Of a stretch of 7,430 nucleotides of DNA, positions 5,707-7,430 are shown piece after piece (position 1 is the first letter of the stretch; every line of letters starts with the position of its first letter). Source of the stretch: Nitrososphaera sp. UBA217. Its GTDB lineage: Archaea; Thermoproteota; Nitrososphaeria; Nitrososphaerales; Nitrososphaeraceae. The translations under genes were made by a program, and so were the position numbers. The notes beneath the pieces were generated by a model that made no database searches, was not told the DNA's origin, and saw only the letters and a program-made list of their open reading frames with translations. The DNA is taken from assembly GCA_002501845.1 (NCBI GenBank), contig DAOL01000037.1, positions 1-7,430 on the forward strand, in the 5' to 3' direction.

Positions 5707-6744
5707 ATGTCGCAGCAAAACGTTGATAAATCGGTTGACGAAAAAAAGCCAAAGGCAGTTGCTTTGCTGTCTGGCGGCCTCGACAGCAGCCTTGCTGTGA
5801 GAATGATGCTGGAGCAAGGAGTCGAAATCGAGGCTGTCGCGATAAAGACACCGTTTTGCGATTTTGACTGCGGTAAGGGCTGCGGCCACCGCGTAAAGGA
5901 AGTGGCCGACGAATTGGGCATAAAATTAAAGACGGTGTATTTTGGCGAAGAATATCTTCGCATGCTAAAGAAACCAAAGTACGGCTACGGCTCTGGCATG
6001 AACCCCTGCATTGACTGCAGGGCCATGATGTATAATGCTGCAAGAGAGCACATGGAGAAGATAGGCGCAGATCTTGTCATTACTGGCGAAGTTCTCTTCC
6101 AGCGACCAATGAGCCAGAATAGCCGTGCGCTCCAGATTATTGAAAATGAAACTGGCATGGAAGGCAAAGTACTGCGTCCACTGTCTGCAAAGAACTTGCC
6201 ACCTACAGACGCTGAAAAATCAGGATTAGTAAAACGCGAGAACATGGGTGAAATCAAGGGTAGGTCTAGGAAAGGCCAACTTGTGATGGCAAAGCACTTT
6301 GGCATTGCTGAACCTCCGAACGCTGCTGGGGGATGCCTGTTGACCGATCCCGCGTTTTCAAAACGCGTTGAAGACATCATGGAACGCTTTGACGACATCC
6401 CGTCGCTTAACGACATCGAGCTCTTAAAGGTTGGCAGGCACTTCCGACTGACGCCCGACGCAAAGCTAGTAGTTGGCAGGAATAAGGACGAAAACGAAAT
6501 GATAAAGGCGCTTGTCACCGAAGGTGATATTATGATAGAAGCCAAGGATCACGTCGGCCCGACGTGCATACTTCGCGGAAAGCATGACGATGCCATGGTG
6601 GCGACATGCGCTGCCATTGCACTGCGGTACTCTGACGCCCCAAAAGACTCTGAGTCCAAGGTTAGAGTAACTATCGACGGCAGCGAAAGAGAGGTCATTA
6701 CGTCGCCAGCCGACAGTTCTTTGGCCGACGCCATACGAATATAG
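5707..6744 (+). CDS. ThiI-like PP-loop sulfurtransferase fused to an NFACT-R-like domain
   Basis: Probable RNA (likely tRNA) thiolation enzyme, 345 aa. The N-terminal PP-loop ATPase domain (about 15-215) has the pyrophosphate loop SGGLDSS (22-28), a Cys cluster CDFDCGKGC (51-59), GYGSGMNPCIDCR (93-105, CxxC at 101/104), TGEVLFQRPMSQ (126-137), RPLSAKNLPPT (157-167) and GGCLLTDP (208-215, Cys210). A CxxC plus a distant third Cys resembles the Fe-S ligand arrangement of TtuA and methanogen ThiI-type thiolases. The C-terminal part (about 239-335: KVGRHFR, VGRNKDENEMI, GPTCILRG, AAIALRYS) resembles the NFACT-R/DUF814 RNA-linked domain. No THUMP or rhodanese domain is present, so it is not canonical ThiI. 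Such proteins are often labelled COG0482 or tRNA thiouridylase. The exact modified nucleoside is unknown. It has its own TATA box and is likely monocistronic. Confidence 0.82.
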   Translation: MSQQNVDKSVDEKKPKAVALLSGGLDSSLAVRMMLEQGVEIEAVAIKTPFCDFDCGKGCGHRVKEVADELGIKLKTVYFGEEYLRMLKKPKYGYGSGMNPCIDCRAMMYNAAREHMEKIGADLVITGEVLFQRPMSQNSRALQIIENETGMEGKVLRPLSAKNLPPTDAEKSGLVKRENMGEIKGRSRKGQLVMAKHFGIAEPPNAAGGCLLTDPAFSKRVEDIMERFDDIPSLNDIELLKVGRHFRLTPDAKLVVGRNKDENEMIKALVTEGDIMIEAKDHVGPTCILRGKHDDAMVATCAAIALRYSDAPKDSESKVRVTIDGSEREVITSPADSSLADAIRI

Positions 6745-6835
6745 CATCCAAGGGTACAAAATCCTACATTTACTATCATCCAGCTAAAATCAACTATTCA
6801 GTGAATGAGATTTGACCACCACGACTATTGACAAC

Positions 6836-6843
6836 GCATAACA
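6836..6843 (+). promoter_or_regulatory. Possible weak TATA box for sepF
   Basis: GCATAACA is centred about 25 nt before the ATG at 6865, where a leaderless promoter would lie, but it matches a TATA box poorly. An alternative A/T-rich element (CTAAAATC, 6784-6791) lies about 77 nt upstream and would give a leader containing an 8-codon ORF. I cannot choose between them. Confidence 0.25.
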
Positions 6844-6864
6844 ATCTCAATTCAATTCAGACAG

Positions 6865-7143
6865 ATGCAAGCACAAAAAACTCCTGTTTATTTGAAGGCA
6901 CTTACGCTGCGCGATGTGAGTGACATCACTGCAATAAAAGAAGATATCAAGAAACATATGATTCTGATCCTTAGGGTCACACCGCTAGCGCAAAAGGATG
7001 TTGAAGAATTGCGCAAGGTTGTTGAAGACCTATATTCATACGCGCAGTCCGTAGGTGGCGACATTGCAAGGCTAGGCGAAGAGCGTATTGTCATCACACC
7101 ACCTGGCGTCAAGATTTGGCGCGGAGCATACGACCTAAAGTAA
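6865..7143 (+). CDS. sepF: SepF-like cell division protein (DUF552 family)
   Basis: The 92-aa product is almost entirely a SepF core domain. VYLKALTLRDVSDITAIKEDI (8-28) is followed by ILILRVTPLAQKDVEELRKVVEDLY (33-57) and GGDIARLGEERIVITPPGVKIWR (64-86), closely matching archaeal SepF. In euryarchaea SepF anchors FtsZ filaments to the membrane. Thaumarchaea divide mainly with Cdv/ESCRT-like proteins but also carry an FtsZ homologue, so its job here is less certain. The domain begins almost at residue 1, and the N-terminal amphipathic membrane-targeting helix and linker seen in other SepFs are absent. The start is firm: an in-frame TGA lies at 6829-6831 with no ATG, GTG or TTG between. It overlaps the convergent fttA gene by 9 bp. 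Confidence 0.85.
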   Translation: MQAQKTPVYLKALTLRDVSDITAIKEDIKKHMILILRVTPLAQKDVEELRKVVEDLYSYAQSVGGDIARLGEERIVITPPGVKIWRGAYDLK

Positions 7144-7430
7144 CTTTATCGCTTCTTGCACAAGCGGATGCTGGGTCTGTATTTTGAAGAACTTATTTAT
7201 CGAGCTTGCAAGGTTTTGTGCCTTTGGCCGCTCACCGTGGTTGACGAGAACTCGCCTGAGCTTTGGCCTGAGCCTCTTGACATATTCCATTGTCTGATTG
7301 TAGTCGCTGTGGCTGGCAAAGCCGTCTATCCTTTCGACTTGGCACTGCAAGTTTATTGTTTCCCCCCTGATAGCCACTTGGCGGGCGCCGTCCTGAATGG
7401 CTCTGCCCGGTGTTTCGACCGCCTGGTACG
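7135..7430 (-). CDS. fttA: Beta-CASP ribonuclease aCPSF1/FttA, C-terminal fragment
   Basis: C-terminal end of the archaeal CPSF73-like nuclease that cleaves nascent RNA and drives transcription termination. The frame stays open to the right edge (codons from 7428), so the gene is cut by the window; the GTG at 7377 is internal, not a start. Upstream of it the frame reads YQAVETPGRAIQDGARQ, typical of the metallo-beta-lactamase/beta-CASP part. The visible part has the motif-B-type ASHSDY (His codon at 7309-7311) and the motif-C-type HGE (His codon at 7237-7239). A His rather than Val at motif C is characteristic of RNA-acting members. The tail (LASSINKFF...QHPLVQEAIKLL) matches the family C-terminus. 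The N-terminal KH domains and metal-binding HxHxDH site lie outside the window. It converges on sepF with a 9-bp overlap. Confidence 0.88.
   Translation of the reverse strand, partial: YQAVETPGRAIQDGARQVAIRGETINLQCQVERIDGFASHSDYNQTMEYVKRLRPKLRRVLVNHGERPKAQNLASSINKFFKIQTQHPLVQEAIKLL

Noticed and set aside
5550..5963. 137-codon minus-strand frame across the pheT end and the 5' part of the PP-loop gene
   Set aside because: It crosses the intergenic TATA region and both coding ends, with low-complexity translation and no promoter or motif; treated as chance.
5985..6545. 186-codon minus-strand open frame antisense to the PP-loop gene
   Set aside because: It lies wholly inside a well-supported gene on the other strand, its Ser/Pro/Phe-rich translation has no recognisable motif, and such shadows are common opposite GC-moderate coding sequence.
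6805..6831. 8-codon ORF (MRFDHHDY) in frame upstream of sepF
   Set aside because: No ribosome binding site and a weak upstream TATA only; the peptide is not an amphipathic helix, so it is unlikely to be a broken SepF N-terminus or a leader peptide.
7135..7377. GTG at 7377 as the start of an 80-aa gene
   Set aside because: The frame continues upstream to the window edge with sequence typical of the beta-CASP nuclease; this is the tail of a longer gene.

Overview
The window looks like an ordinary housekeeping stretch of an archaeal chromosome, most likely an ammonia-oxidising thaumarchaeon of the Nitrososphaera type. The evidence is archaeal/eukaryotic-type TrpRS, archaeal-type PheS and PheT, archaeal-type phosphopantetheine adenylyltransferase, archaeal SepF, and the C-terminus of the archaeal beta-CASP nuclease FttA/aCPSF1. 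Several genes have TATA-like boxes about 25-30 nt before the start codon with little or no leader, and GC content is moderate (roughly 45-55% in most genes). The genus is an inference; no rRNA or lineage marker is present.

Layout, left to right. (1) coaD (+, 64-540) starts at TTG, followed by a 112-aa protein of unknown function (+, 598-936) with its own TATA box. (2) A minus-strand pair, trpS (1214-2368) and an unknown 94-aa gene (933-1217), joined by an ATGA overlap. The 94-aa gene meets the 112-aa gene tail to tail, and both use one CTAG palindrome as their stop. (3) A 59-bp divergent intergenic region (2369-2427) with one A/T-rich palindromic core between trpS (-) and pheS (+). pheS-pheT (2428-5573) form an overlapping two-gene operon. 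(4) A 133-bp gap, then a PP-loop sulfurtransferase-like protein with a C-terminal NFACT-R-like domain (5707-6744), a probable RNA/tRNA thiolation enzyme. (5) A 120-bp gap, then sepF (6865-7143), overlapping tail to tail by 9 bp with the truncated fttA gene (-) that runs off the right edge.

Most genes serve translation or RNA: two aromatic aminoacyl-tRNA synthetases (three genes), a likely RNA thiolase and an RNA 3'-end/termination nuclease. CoA synthesis and cell division supply the other two recognisable roles. I see no mobile element, CRISPR array, tRNA, rRNA or defence system, and no clear undescribed multi-gene system. The points most worth checking are the C-x22-C-x6-C-x2-C motif in TrpRS, the cysteine set and domain fusion in the PP-loop protein, the SepF without a membrane-targeting N-terminus, the shared trpS/pheS promoter, and a sharp base-composition step inside pheS. 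No gene-free stretch exceeds 300 bases.
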